56,918 bases of DNA from Oribacterium sp. KHPX15 (GCF_900107835.1 NZ_FNRG01000026.1:1-56918), one strand, 5' to 3'. Positions 43,123 to 52,361 are shown, numbered from the stretch's first letter. A program made the numbers and translations. The notes: generated from the sequence alone by a model not told the origin.

Positions 43123-43422
43123 CTATGGTAGTCTGCCTGCTTCTTTGTCATATTTTAAATTTCTGTAGTAAAGCGCTATGTCTATTGATACCAGTAGTAT
43201 ATCTGCCAGGTAGAACCAGAAGGAGTGAAGAAGTTCTCCGGTTCTCAGATATACTATTATCTTTGCGGATATTCCGAACAAATATCCGATGACTACAAGA
43301 TATTCGTACATCACGCTTTTTCCGAGGGTGGTTTTACTTTTTAGCGATTTCAGTATGTTGATGGGCCATGAACAGCCGAAGATGATCAGCATAATTATTT
43401 CGCACAATACTACTATATCCAT
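43123..43422 (-). CDS. small three-TM membrane protein (PQ-loop/SemiSWEET-like)
   Basis: A 99-residue protein with three hydrophobic segments (about 2-22, 39-58, 65-86). The first is followed by CSWPINILKSLKSKTTLGKS, which resembles the start of PQ-loop/SemiSWEET half-transporters, with WP in place of PQ. The C-terminus is short and charged. AAGGAG lies before the ATG. Transport function is only a possibility. Confidence 0.65.
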   Translation of the reverse strand: MDIVVLCEIIMLIIFGCSWPINILKSLKSKTTLGKSVMYEYLVVIGYLFGISAKIIVYLRTGELLHSFWFYLADILLVSIDIALYYRNLKYDKEAGRLP

Positions 43423-43456
43423 AGATATTATCTCCTTAACCTTGATATAAAACCAA

Positions 43457-44458
43457 TTAATATTTTTTTATAAGATTTAATGCATTACCACGACAGACCT
43501 TTTCAGCAGTTTCGGGAGAGAGCTTGTCTAAGAGGGAGTAATATTTTGTTACTTCGGCAGGGTAGTTAGACCAGTGACCTACCTTGTCTGTACCTATCAT
43601 AAAACGATCGGGATATTTCTCAATGAGCACAGCCCACATTTCCGAAAATATAGTCGTTGAATTATTAAAATGTTCCATTTTGCTCATCAGGTCTCCTTTT
43701 ACATAATTCTCAAAGAATACCCAGGATATATCAACGTAGAGATTAGGATGATTGTGAAGAAGTTCTCCCGCAATTATCAGCAGTTCTTCAATCTCGATTC
43801 TACGTGAAATACCTATATGAGCCCAGATGATTTTACAGTTCCTGTTGAAGGAAAGAGCCTCCTCCAGTTCATATCTGTATTCAGGTTCAGTGGCATTTTG
43901 AGGAGAGATGTTATGATGAACCAGCACGGGCAAACCACGGTCTGCGGCCAGGTCAAAAATCCTTTTGAAAGTCGGATTGTTAATTCGAAGACCTTCTCCG
44001 TAGGTCAATGCAGTAAGGTCGTCATGTCTGCTCATGATCTCACCTATGCCTTGCCAGAAATCCGGATACATATCCAAAAGACGCTCTATCTGGTCAGCAG
44101 CATATTTGTCTGTGCAGTCAACACCACAGCAGAAGGGATGAAATCTTCTTCTGATTTCTTCCGGCTGACACATAAGTTCATGGGCGAGAATGTGATCGGT
44201 TCCCGAATAATAGTAGCATCTGCTGTCGTCGCTCAGATAGTAGAGGGGTGGTTTTTTCATATCATTATTCCATTTCTTGACCAGAGGCATCCCAAAAATG
44301 ATAGCCTCGGAGACACCACTCATGTCCATGGCACGGGCGAGTTCAGGGAACCCGTCCGAATTCTGGGTAAAATCAAGAAAATGCAGATGGGAATCTACAA
44401 TTTTGTATTTAAGATCGTTTGTGACAGTTTGAATATCTGTTTTTTTATCGAAAATCAT
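43457..44458 (-). CDS. amidohydrolase (COG2159-type TIM barrel)
   Basis: A 333-residue metal-dependent hydrolase. The metal motif HLH occurs in VDSHLHFLDF near residue 23-29, further ligands in VLVHHNIS and IIWAHIGIS, and the late Asp in MIGTDKVGHW. This set fits the Amidohydrolase_2 family (decarboxylase or lactonase type). No signal peptide. The substrate is unknown and the neighbours give no pathway. A weak AAGGAT lies before the ATG. Confidence 0.8.
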   Translation of the reverse strand: MIFDKKTDIQTVTNDLKYKIVDSHLHFLDFTQNSDGFPELARAMDMSGVSEAIIFGMPLVKKWNNDMKKPPLYYLSDDSRCYYYSGTDHILAHELMCQPEEIRRRFHPFCCGVDCTDKYAADQIERLLDMYPDFWQGIGEIMSRHDDLTALTYGEGLRINNPTFKRIFDLAADRGLPVLVHHNISPQNATEPEYRYELEEALSFNRNCKIIWAHIGISRRIEIEELLIIAGELLHNHPNLYVDISWVFFENYVKGDLMSKMEHFNNSTTIFSEMWAVLIEKYPDRFMIGTDKVGHWSNYPAEVTKYYSLLDKLSPETAEKVCRGNALNLIKKY

Positions 44459-44587
44459 ATCCTTGCATATAACCTTTCTGTAATTAACAAAACATAAATA
44501 TGTCCAGGTATCCCATAATATCGACAGAGAATATCATTTGTATAAATCCTGTTCTTAAGGCTGAATAGTGAATGCACGGGATTTTTT

Positions 44588-44628
44588 CTATTGGCCAAAA
44601 ATAAAAATTATTTTAAAATGGCTAATAG
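44588..44628 (+). other. inverted repeat in the leader of the next gene
   Basis: CTATTGGCCA (44588-44597) and TGGCTAATAG (44619-44628) pair with one wobble around an AT-rich loop, 35 bp before the start at 44664. It may be an operator or a leader hairpin. Confidence 0.4.
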
Positions 44629-44663
44629 AATCTTGAAAAGGAATCTTAAAAGGAGTTTTGACT

Positions 44664-45275
44664 ATGGGATTATTTGATTCATTAAAATCACAGGCTATAT
44701 CCACAATAAGAAAAGAAGCAGGCAGTGCAGTTAATAATGCAGTGAATGGTGCGATGCAGAACATTGGAAAGGGACGCAATCATACAGAGACTTTTCAATT
44801 TAATGTTCTCCCGCAAAATCTGTCAGAACTTCAGTCTTTGCCGGAGGCATCATTAGACAGTGCGTTTAAGACGGCAGCTCTTGTTATAGTGGCACTTACA
44901 ATGTATGAACAGGATACGGCTGCATGTTTTGAAATGCTTAACTTCTTAAAAGGACCGGAACCGTTAAGTGAGTTTGAAAAACAATTTTTAAAGGACCGTT
45001 TGTCGGGAGCAACCTATAAAACAATGTCGTTCTTTGATGGTGCAATCCCCGGGAACAATTATCAGCCGACGGTTCCTTATACGTTAAAGGTTAGTGAAAA
45101 TCCGTATTCTTTTGATAACGAAAACTGGGCTGTAATGTATGTTACCAGTGGTGGAGCGGATTCACCGAGACCGATCAAACTACGTAAGAAACCTTCCACA
45201 GGACAGTGGTTTTTAAATGAAATTCAATGCCTGTCGGATATACGCACACCTGTAGCGGCGGATCCGTGGGCTTAA
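44664..45275 (+). CDS. uncharacterised protein (possibly DUF6935)
   Basis: A 203-residue soluble protein. The first 40 residues (MGLFDSLKSQAISTIRKEAG and on) could form an amphipathic helix; the middle is helical and the C-terminal half beta-rich with DNENWAVMYVTSGGADSPR and KPSTGQWFLNEI. I believe this matches DUF6935 but cannot confirm it. The ATG at 44664 has AAAAGGAG upstream. It lies near a zinc-ribbon protein that also begins with a small-protein-like domain. Confidence 0.65.
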   Translation: MGLFDSLKSQAISTIRKEAGSAVNNAVNGAMQNIGKGRNHTETFQFNVLPQNLSELQSLPEASLDSAFKTAALVIVALTMYEQDTAACFEMLNFLKGPEPLSEFEKQFLKDRLSGATYKTMSFFDGAIPGNNYQPTVPYTLKVSENPYSFDNENWAVMYVTSGGADSPRPIKLRKKPSTGQWFLNEIQCLSDIRTPVAADPWA

Positions 45276-45388
45276 AACAAAAATGGCTTTATCGAATATG
45301 AAGGCAGCGGAAAAAGCAGCTGAAGATGCCGAAGCCGCAGAAAAATCTATACGGATTTAGCGCATGCAAAAACAGAGTAAATACAAAT

Positions 45389-46549
45389 ATGTCAAAAGAT
45401 ATTATTGAGCCGGAATACTATAAAGATTTCAGATGCATAGGAGGGGATTGCTCTTTCACATGCTGTAAAGAATGGAAGATTGCTGTGGATCCGGACACAA
45501 AAAAGAAATGGAAATCCATAAAGACTCCGGAAGGAATGAAAGAACAGGGCAGACTCCCGGAATCTGTCAGTGAAAGCGATATGTTGGATGCTTTCATAGT
45601 AAAAGCAGATGACTCGGAAGTGATCGGACTGCTTCCAAATATGAAGTGTCCTTTTCTGGAAGAAGACCGGTTATGCATACTTGTGAAGAATCACGGAGAA
45701 GAGGTTCTTTCAAAAACCTGCCATACTTTTCCAAGAGAGAGTCATGTCTATTCTGACCGCGTGGAAAGAGCTTTGGTTTCCTGTTGTCCTGAGGTTGTTG
45801 ACAGGTGGAAAGACATTGACAGTTTGAGTTTCACCGGATTTGATTACAAAGATGTTTCCGTGATCAAAAATCAAAAAAATGTATATAGGCAGGTCAGAGA
45901 TCTCATGATGTATTATCTGGCCGATGACAGAGTGAGTAACAGGATAAACCTTTTAAAGGCTTTCTTTGTTCTTCTGGATATATATTCCAAAAATGGCATC
46001 AGGGATCCGGAGGAGTATTTTTCTGAAAGTACTTTAGTGGAGCTGGAAGAAACAATAGAAACACTGTTTGAGGAACCGGAAGAATCAGTGAAAGAACGTA
46101 ACGAGTTGTTTCTTGATATCACAGAGAACTATGTAAAAGAAGGAAGATATGCAGAGTTCCTTGGTCCTATGATAGATGAAGCAGAGCGACTGAAGGATTG
46201 TCCGGACTATGCTGTCTTCCGTGAAAAAAACAAAGAATATGAAAAACTCATGAGAAACTATCTTATATCCGAGACCTTTTCAAGCCTTCTTTTTCCTGAA
46301 GCGGATATTCCGGATCTAGTCATGCAGTTTGAGTGGATTATGATGGAATATGCCCTTATGGAGCATGCGATATATCTCAAATGGCGTTCATGCCCGGATA
46401 AAACAGTCCCTTACGAAACGGTTCGTGACATGATGGTACTTATTTCAAGGCTTACCGGATATGGGATGGATGACATCGAAGAGTACCTTGTTAACAGCTT
46501 TGAGGATGCTATATGGGACTTTGGATATGCGGTTTTTCTGCTGGGATGA
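45389..46549 (+). CDS. FliB-like flagellin lysine N-methylase family protein
   Basis: A 386-residue protein with the Cys-rich N-terminus of the FliB family: YYKDFRCIGGDCSFTCCKEW near residues 10-29, followed by CPFLEEDRLC and CHTFPRES. These cysteines suggest an Fe-S or metal centre, and the family is linked to methylation of lysines on flagellin. No flagellar genes are in the window, so the target here is open. The ATG at 45389 fits the family start; an in-frame ATG at 45326 would add 21 unrelated residues. Neither has a strong ribosome-binding site. Confidence 0.8.
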   Translation: MSKDIIEPEYYKDFRCIGGDCSFTCCKEWKIAVDPDTKKKWKSIKTPEGMKEQGRLPESVSESDMLDAFIVKADDSEVIGLLPNMKCPFLEEDRLCILVKNHGEEVLSKTCHTFPRESHVYSDRVERALVSCCPEVVDRWKDIDSLSFTGFDYKDVSVIKNQKNVYRQVRDLMMYYLADDRVSNRINLLKAFFVLLDIYSKNGIRDPEEYFSESTLVELEETIETLFEEPEESVKERNELFLDITENYVKEGRYAEFLGPMIDEAERLKDCPDYAVFREKNKEYEKLMRNYLISETFSSLLFPEADIPDLVMQFEWIMMEYALMEHAIYLKWRSCPDKTVPYETVRDMMVLISRLTGYGMDDIEEYLVNSFEDAIWDFGYAVFLLG

Positions 46550-46658
46550 TTTCTTCTGACAGAAGACTATCATTATTAAAAAACAAATTATCCGAAGACC
46601 ATTTTGTGTTATAGTTGCAGTATGATTGTTCTACAGGATGATTATAAGGAGAACTCTG

Positions 46659-47810
46659 ATGACGATTCAAAATCCTAACTATATGTACTATAAGCAGTTG
46701 GCAGATACATGGAAGAGTGCTGACGGTTCCATCACAGCCGTCCTTACTGATACCGTGCATATCACTGTAAAATATGGGGATGCAGTAATTGATGGTTATT
46801 ACGATGTGGTTCCGGCAGGTCTTGATATGGCAACATCAATGCAGGGATTTATGGGCCTGGGAATGATGGGGAGTTCTGATGGTTTTTCATATCAGCATAA
46901 CTTCGGTGAGGATCTCAGAATAAAGCTTGGTGATACAGCTCTCAAAAAAGGTAATGAGACGATCTACAACATTGCTTCAGCATGGCATGATATTGAAGAC
47001 AAGCTTCACATCGACTTGATCAATGCTTTCACAGGAGAAAAGATAAGTTTCGTTCTGTCCCGTGACGCAGCAGCTTCTGCTGTAACACTGAAAGATGGCG
47101 AAGTTCAATGTGAATGCGGGCAGATTTTTTCCGGTAAGTTTTGCCCGAACTGCGGAGCACAGCGTAAAGAGGAAAATACATTCGTTTGTGAGTGCGGATA
47201 TACCGGCCCCATCAGCAATTTCTGTCCGGAATGCGGTAAGCCTGTTTCATCACAATTGCAGAAAATAACTCCATCACCTTCACCCGCTTCTGCGATACCT
47301 CCTGTTGCCTTCAGGATTACTGATGATGGCACAATAGAGCCGGTGTATGATGATGGAACCGATAATTCTGAACAGGAGCAGCAAGCCGGTTGGACATGTT
47401 CAAAATGTGGAGCCGATCTTCAGACCGGAGATACATGCACCAAATGCGGAGCGGAGATAACTAAAGAACTGCTTTTTTCGTTATCGGAATATAAGTCCAC
47501 CAATCCTCCCCAGTATGATGGTGTTCAGGTGTGGAAGTTTTCGGATACCCAACTCATAATGCAGAGGGGTAGTCGTTTCCGGTTCATACCGGCTACCGTC
47601 ATTGAACCTGCATTGGAAATCATCAGAAAATACGGCATCGATAATAAGGAGAAGAATAAAAGCCTCATGCCGGGAATCGCTGGAGGTTATCAGTCAGTCA
47701 GCTTCTGGGACGGAGAAAAGATGGTTGGAGCTTCTACAGACGATATGCCCGGAGCGGCGAGTGCATACTATGAACTTATGTCGCTGTTCATGACGGCAGC
47801 TAACGAGTAA
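46659..47810 (+). CDS. multi zinc-ribbon protein, function unknown
   Basis: A 383-residue protein. Residues 1-150 are a beta-rich domain. Three zinc-ribbon units follow: CECGQIFSGKFCPNCG (about 151-166), CECGYTGPISNFCPECG (about 176-192) and CSKCGADLQTGDTCTKCG (about 249-266). A Pro/Ser linker separates the second and third. The C-terminal domain (about 275-383) has no recognised motif. AAGGAG precedes the ATG at 46659, so the 11 residues of the longer frame are excluded. Zinc ribbons of this sort often mediate protein or nucleic acid contacts. Confidence 0.75.
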   Translation: MTIQNPNYMYYKQLADTWKSADGSITAVLTDTVHITVKYGDAVIDGYYDVVPAGLDMATSMQGFMGLGMMGSSDGFSYQHNFGEDLRIKLGDTALKKGNETIYNIASAWHDIEDKLHIDLINAFTGEKISFVLSRDAAASAVTLKDGEVQCECGQIFSGKFCPNCGAQRKEENTFVCECGYTGPISNFCPECGKPVSSQLQKITPSPSPASAIPPVAFRITDDGTIEPVYDDGTDNSEQEQQAGWTCSKCGADLQTGDTCTKCGAEITKELLFSLSEYKSTNPPQYDGVQVWKFSDTQLIMQRGSRFRFIPATVIEPALEIIRKYGIDNKEKNKSLMPGIAGGYQSVSFWDGEKMVGASTDDMPGAASAYYELMSLFMTAANE

Positions 47811-47851
47811 CTCTTAAGTCGGTGGACCATGGGGACGGGATTAGTGACACT

Positions 47852-48031
47852 GGCTAAAGCATTACAAATGCCGACACCGTATCCCAGGCACTTGAGCAAA
47901 AACCTTCAGGCTTTTCCCAACCATTGCATATAAAAGTCTGCCCAAGTTCCATTGAACAGGCATGCTCTAGAGGATTCTCATATTCATCTATCAGGTCGTC
48001 ATAGTGGGCAATTTTCTTTACTGTAATATGG
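47852..48031 (-). pseudogene. truncated copy of the TIGR04076-like gene
   Basis: This 180-bp stretch is about 90% identical to 49263-49443, the 5' part of the intact gene at 49134-49454. It covers residues from about 5 to 64 but lacks both the start codon and the C-terminal 40 residues. The two copies are direct repeats about 1.4 kb apart with the toxin-antitoxin pair between them. It is not expressed as an intact protein. Confidence 0.9.
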
Positions 48032-48232
48032 TCTAAAATTAGATAATATGCAAATCTTTTGTGTTGTGGTATGCTTCTAAAGTCTGGTAGACATTCAACG
48101 ATTATAATCTTGAAAATTCATTTCAGAATGATCATTCCTAATTATACAAATTTTATTATCAGCTTTGCGCAGAACTGATATATAATCAAGGCGAGAGGTT
48201 CATATTTTTCTCGCTGTACTTTAGGAGCAGAT

Positions 48233-48322
48233 ATGGAACAATATGAAATAGTATGTAAATATGCTGATATAAAAGTAAAGGAGGTGCGGACATGGCTACA
48301 TCAAGCATTTTTCATAACGTAG
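48233..48322 (+). CDS. possible 29-residue leader ORF before the antitoxin
   Basis: ATG at 48233 with TAGGAGCAGAT upstream opens a 29-codon frame (MEQYEIVCKYADIKVKEVR and on) that ends 31 bp inside the antitoxin gene in another frame. A dyad GCGAGA-N-TCTCGC lies upstream (near 48191-48213). It may couple translation to the antitoxin or be the remnant of a longer protein. Confidence 0.35.
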   Translation: MEQYEIVCKYADIKVKEVRTWLHQAFFIT

Positions 48323-48483
48323 TAATTAATGATTCAAAAAAAGCAGATGCTTTCATTTCAGCGATTGAAGCATCTATAGCAGATCCATACAAGACATCAG
48401 AAAAGCCTGAGACCAAAGTTGAGTCTGATCCTGGTAAGATCAGTCATTTAATCGACCTTTGGAAAAAGGAGACTGTTAAGTAA
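48292..48483 (+). CDS. putative antitoxin of a GNAT toxin-antitoxin pair
   Basis: A 63-residue protein with an N-terminal segment (SSIFHNVVINDSKKADAFIS) and a charged C-terminus (ISHLIDLWKKETVK). It has a strong ribosome-binding site (AAAGGAGGTGCGGAC). It ends with TAA immediately followed by the ATG of the acetyltransferase, so they are tightly coupled. Size, order and coupling fit an antitoxin that binds the toxin, but no ribbon-helix-helix motif is obvious, so it may not be of the common DUF1778 type. Confidence 0.7.
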   Translation: MATSSIFHNVVINDSKKADAFISAIEASIADPYKTSEKPETKVESDPGKISHLIDLWKKETVK

Positions 48484-49062
48484 ATGACTCCAATTGTTTT
48501 CAACATACTTGATTTGATCGACATTGGTGGCAGCGATGTAATAGAACACAAGCTTGCCACCTTTTCGTCGCCTAAAAATCCCGAAATTGAAAATTTTATA
48601 AAATATAGGGCGATAAGCTTTGCTATAGGAAAGCTATCAATAACATATCTTGTGAATGATGATCAGACAGGAAATATCCTGGGATATTTTTCCATTACAC
48701 ATAAGTCTATTATCATAAATGGAGATAACTTATCCTCCACAACCAAGAAAAAGCTAGCAAGGTATTCCCGGATGGATGCTTCTACAGGAAATTACATGGC
48801 TTCATCTTTCCTTCTGGCTCAGTTTGGAAAAAACTATGCATTAGAAAAAACAGATCGGATAGATGGTTCAGATCTTATGCGTCTAGCTACGGATGTGCTA
48901 ATAAACATTCAGCGTCAGATAGGTGGAGGAATAGTTTATCTTGACTGTGAAGATAATGAAGCTCTTATATCGTTTTATAAGAAGCAAAATTTCAAAGAAT
49001 TTGATGATCGATTTTCATCAAAAGACAATCAGAAATATATTCAGTTTATGAGATTCTTCTGA
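48484..49062 (+). CDS. putative GNAT-family acetyltransferase toxin
   Basis: A 192-residue protein with GNAT features: NILGYFSITHKSIII as the beta4-like strand, a degenerate acetyl-CoA loop (DRIDGSDLM, fitting RxxGx), and IVYLDCEDNEALISFYKKQNF, the closing element of TacT/AtaT-like toxins, which acetylate aminoacyl-tRNA. Its ATG directly follows the antitoxin stop. The antitoxin-then-GNAT order with a small upstream partner is typical of type II toxin-antitoxin modules. The toxic target is inference. Confidence 0.75.
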   Translation: MTPIVFNILDLIDIGGSDVIEHKLATFSSPKNPEIENFIKYRAISFAIGKLSITYLVNDDQTGNILGYFSITHKSIIINGDNLSSTTKKKLARYSRMDASTGNYMASSFLLAQFGKNYALEKTDRIDGSDLMRLATDVLINIQRQIGGGIVYLDCEDNEALISFYKKQNFKEFDDRFSSKDNQKYIQFMRFF

Positions 49063-49133
49063 GATGTGCAACAATAGGATCCCCTAATTTCTTTCTTCTA
49101 AAATCAATAGATAGCCTTTCCTTTCTGGGATTT

Positions 49134-49454
49134 TCAAACAATATCACAGTCTTCATCCATGGTTTCCAACAGAAAACTGACCGGTCTGAAACCGTCGTTA
49201 CATGAAATCATAGCTGATTTCGGATTCTTCATCCAACCGTCATAGAAGTTTTCCCCACCGTGAGCCAAAGCCATTACAAATGCCGACACCGTATCCCAGG
49301 CACTTGAGCAAAAACCTTCAGGTTTTTCCCAACCATTGCATATAAAAGTCTGCCCAAGCTCCATTGAACAGGCATGTTCCAGGGGATTCTCATACTGCTC
49401 TATCAGATCGTCATAGTGGGCAATTTTCTTTACTGTAATACGGACCTTTTTCAT
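49134..49454 (-). CDS. TIGR04076-like small protein
   Basis: A 106-residue soluble protein starting MKKVRITVKKI, with CSMELGQTFICNGWEKPEGFCSSAW and GWMKNPKSAMISCNDGFRPV, which I recognise as the TIGR04076 family. Four Cys could make a metal site. AAGGAG lies before the ATG. A truncated copy of the same gene lies 1.4 kb upstream (47852-48031) across the toxin-antitoxin pair. Function unknown. Confidence 0.75.
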   Translation of the reverse strand: MKKVRITVKKIAHYDDLIEQYENPLEHACSMELGQTFICNGWEKPEGFCSSAWDTVSAFVMALAHGGENFYDGWMKNPKSAMISCNDGFRPVSFLLETMDEDCDIV

Positions 49455-49628
49455 GGGTAGTCTCCTTTGCTTGTATGATATACTATTAGAGTATATAATT
49501 CTTTGCTTTTATACATTATGAGCAAAGACTAATTTCTACATCATACAAGATATTATACATGACGGAATGCTTTATGATTATTATAAAGCAAATGAAATAT
49601 CTATAAGGACAATTTACGGAGGAGTTAA

Positions 49629-50546
49629 ATGTTTTATCTGATTGAAGAAACATTGAAAGAAATCAAAAAGGAAGATTTAAAAACCACGGACAAGCAATAT
49701 GTTGCCGTGTTGTCCTCCGATGAATGGAAACAGGATTTGGATATGTTTGAAATGGGTATAGATATAGGCCCTGATCTCTCTGAGATATTCACTACAAAAG
49801 CAGAAGTGAACTATGATTCTCTTACAGGTTCATTTTCTATTCCAAACAGAAATGATCTTTCGGGAACGGACAGCAAGTTTGCCTTCGTACTTGACGAAAA
49901 AGGAATAGTGTTTATCGATGACAGCGGTAAGGCAGAAGAACTGATAACCAATATCCTGCGTGTGAAAAAGTGGAAGTTTCCGAGTCTTGAAAGATTTATA
50001 TATGATTTTCTGGATCAGATAGTGATAGATGATTTAAGGCTCATGGAAAAATACGAGTGTGAGCTGGATTCCATGGAAAAGACTATCATGGACGGTAAGG
50101 ACTCGTTTCCATCAGTCAGACTGAATGATATCAGAAACGATATACGAAATCTTCGTATCCATTATGAACAGCTCCTGGATCTAGGTCAGGAACTTGAAGA
50201 GAATGAAAACAATTTCTTTAAGCAAAAAAACCTGAGATACTTCAGGCTGTTTTTAAATCGTGTGTCAAGACTTCATGACTATTCGGCTTCGTTACGGGAT
50301 TATACTATGCAGCTGAGAGACCAGTACAAGGCACATCTGGATATCAAACAAAACAGCATCATGACGATACTGACGGTTGTTACAACGATCTTTATGCCGC
50401 TTACGCTTATAGTAGGATGGTACGGGATGAATTTCCGATACATGCCTGAACTTGAATGGAGGTGGGGATATCCTTTAATAATTGTTGTAAGCATTCTGAT
50501 TGCTGTGGGTTGTTTACTGTTCTTTAAAAAGAAAAAGTGGTTGTAG
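49629..50546 (+). CDS. corA: CorA-family magnesium transporter
   Basis: A 305-residue membrane protein of the CorA type. A cytoplasmic N-terminal domain (1-240) with long helices leads to two membrane segments (about 246-265 and 281-298) joined by the signature YGMNF. CorA forms a pentameric Mg2+ channel. The C-terminus is the short basic KKKKWL. GGAGGAG precedes the ATG. It stands alone. Confidence 0.92.
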   Translation: MFYLIEETLKEIKKEDLKTTDKQYVAVLSSDEWKQDLDMFEMGIDIGPDLSEIFTTKAEVNYDSLTGSFSIPNRNDLSGTDSKFAFVLDEKGIVFIDDSGKAEELITNILRVKKWKFPSLERFIYDFLDQIVIDDLRLMEKYECELDSMEKTIMDGKDSFPSVRLNDIRNDIRNLRIHYEQLLDLGQELEENENNFFKQKNLRYFRLFLNRVSRLHDYSASLRDYTMQLRDQYKAHLDIKQNSIMTILTVVTTIFMPLTLIVGWYGMNFRYMPELEWRWGYPLIIVVSILIAVGCLLFFKKKKWL

Positions 50547-50673
50547 TTAAACAGGATGGTGCTCCAGAGCTTTATCAATACATGATGAAAACCATCTATT
50601 ATTGAAGCAGGATCATCTTTAGGGATTTACAGGGGAACTAAGTATATTTATATGAGAAAAACGGAGGTGAGTT

Positions 50674-52248
50674 ATGATCAATGCTGTCGGCAGGGAAATA
50701 CCTGATGAGATACTCAGAGAGTACGGAAAAGAACCGTTTAACGGAGTTCATTACAGAGACAATAAGCCATATAAAAAGGCTGAAGTTACGGCTTGTGGCA
50801 TGGTTGATCCAATGAGAAACAAGATGGTGTCATCCATAAGGGAAGCGATGGAAAAATGCAACGCCCATGATGGCATGGTTTTCTCATTTCATCATCATTT
50901 CCGGGATGGGGATCATATAGTCAATATGGTGATGCAGACTGCCTTTGAAATGGGACTTAAGGATCTGACAGTCTGTGCCAGTTCCATTGGCGCTGCCCAT
51001 AGTGTGGTTGCGGATCTAATCGAAAAAGGCATCGTCACAGGCATACAGACTTCCGGAATCAGGGACCGTATAGGAGAGGCCGTATCATATGGAAAGCTTA
51101 AGACGCCTGCCATTATCCGTTCTCACGGTGGACGTGTGAGAGCTATTGAGGAAGGTGATGTACATATAGACATCGCATTTATCGGGGCTCCTACAGCGGA
51201 TGAATACGGGAATTTAAGGGCAGTAGGCGGAAAGAGTGACTGCGGTGTTCTGTCATACTCTATGGTGGATGCAAAATATGCAGACTACACTGTGGCAATT
51301 ACAGACACTCTTGTACCGTTCCCCAATTATCCGCCATCTATCCCAATGACTGATGTGGACTATGTCTGCGTGGTGGATGAGATAGGAAATCCTGCAAAAA
51401 TAGCCAGCAATGTTATCCGGATGACTCAGGATGTAAGAGAACTTATGATGGCGGAAGACTGTGCAAAGGTCATGGCAGCAACGCCGTTTTTTAAAGATGG
51501 TTTTTCTTTCCAGACCGGAGGAGGCGGAGCTTCCCTTGCGGTTACACGATTCCTGGAGCCACTGATGGAGGAGAGAAACATTAAAATGTCTTTTGCCATC
51601 GGCGGTATAACGAAGCCCATGTGTGACCTTTTGGAAAAGGGTTATATCAGAACCGTTGTCGATGCCCAGTGTTTTGATAAAACAGCTATAGAATCGGTAA
51701 AAAATGATCCGAGGCATTATGAGATTTCAACCTCAGAGTACGCAAATCCTCTTAACAAGGGAGCCTTCGTCAATAAGCTGGATTTTGTGATCCTTGGAGC
51801 CCTGGAGATAGATACCGGTTTTAATGTAAATGTCACAACAGGCTCAGATGGTGTGCTGCGAGGGGCACCGGGAGGACATCCGGATACGGCAGCCGGAAGC
51901 AGATGTTCAATCATTGTTGCGCCTCTTATAAGAGGACGCATACCCACAGTGGTTGAAAGGGTTGTCAATGTCACCACCCCGGGTGAAGCCGTTGATGTTC
52001 TGGTTACGGATTATGGTGTAGCCATTAATCCAAAAAGGAAGGATCTTATAGAATGTCTTTCTGCGTCAGGGCTTCATATCATGACTATTCAGGAATTGCT
52101 TTCGACTGCATTAAACATCGTCGGGAAACCTGAACCCATTCATTTTGAAGATGATATAGTAGGAATAATTGAAAGCCGGGATGGTACAATAATGGATGTG
52201 GTCAGACGCATAAAACCGCAAACAGAGATACATGAGATCATAGGGTGA
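50674..52248 (+). CDS. citF: citrate lyase alpha subunit (citrate CoA-transferase)
   Basis: A 524-residue protein matching CitF over its length: MINAVGREIPDEILREYGK at the start, HHHFRDGDHIVN, GAPTADEYGN, TGGGGASLAVTRFL and GAPGGHPDTAAG. CitF transfers the acyl carrier thiol to citrate in the citrate lyase complex. The beta and gamma subunits (citE, citD) and the ligase and prosthetic-group genes (citC, citX, citG) are not next to it on either side. It may pair with genes elsewhere or have become an independent CoA-transferase. ACGGAGG precedes the ATG. Confidence 0.93.
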   Translation: MINAVGREIPDEILREYGKEPFNGVHYRDNKPYKKAEVTACGMVDPMRNKMVSSIREAMEKCNAHDGMVFSFHHHFRDGDHIVNMVMQTAFEMGLKDLTVCASSIGAAHSVVADLIEKGIVTGIQTSGIRDRIGEAVSYGKLKTPAIIRSHGGRVRAIEEGDVHIDIAFIGAPTADEYGNLRAVGGKSDCGVLSYSMVDAKYADYTVAITDTLVPFPNYPPSIPMTDVDYVCVVDEIGNPAKIASNVIRMTQDVRELMMAEDCAKVMAATPFFKDGFSFQTGGGGASLAVTRFLEPLMEERNIKMSFAIGGITKPMCDLLEKGYIRTVVDAQCFDKTAIESVKNDPRHYEISTSEYANPLNKGAFVNKLDFVILGALEIDTGFNVNVTTGSDGVLRGAPGGHPDTAAGSRCSIIVAPLIRGRIPTVVERVVNVTTPGEAVDVLVTDYGVAINPKRKDLIECLSASGLHIMTIQELLSTALNIVGKPEPIHFEDDIVGIIESRDGTIMDVVRRIKPQTEIHEIIG

Positions 52249-52311
52249 TAGGGCAAACGGTGAATATGTAAGGACCATTAATATAGTGTCGGAATTCTCG
52301 GAAGTGAAATA

Positions 52312-52361
52312 AAAGCCACCCCCCCGTTTCTTCTTAATCAGAAGAAACGGGGGGTGGCTTT
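52312..52361. terminator. bidirectional terminator, citF/nrdD
   Basis: AAAGCCACCCCCCCGTTTC (52312-52330) pairs with GAAACGGGGGGTGGCTTT (52344-52361) with one extra C, and the stem continues inward with TTCT and AGAA. It sits between converging genes. Confidence 0.9.

Noticed and set aside
44464-44663. tRNA or small RNA gene before the DUF6935-like gene
   Set aside because: No cloverleaf or known RNA signature, only one inverted repeat.
45283-45360. 25-codon frame rich in Ala, Glu and Lys (starts MALSNMKAAEKAAED) between the DUF6935-like and FliB-like genes
   Set aside because: No ribosome-binding site and low complexity; more likely untranslated spacer.
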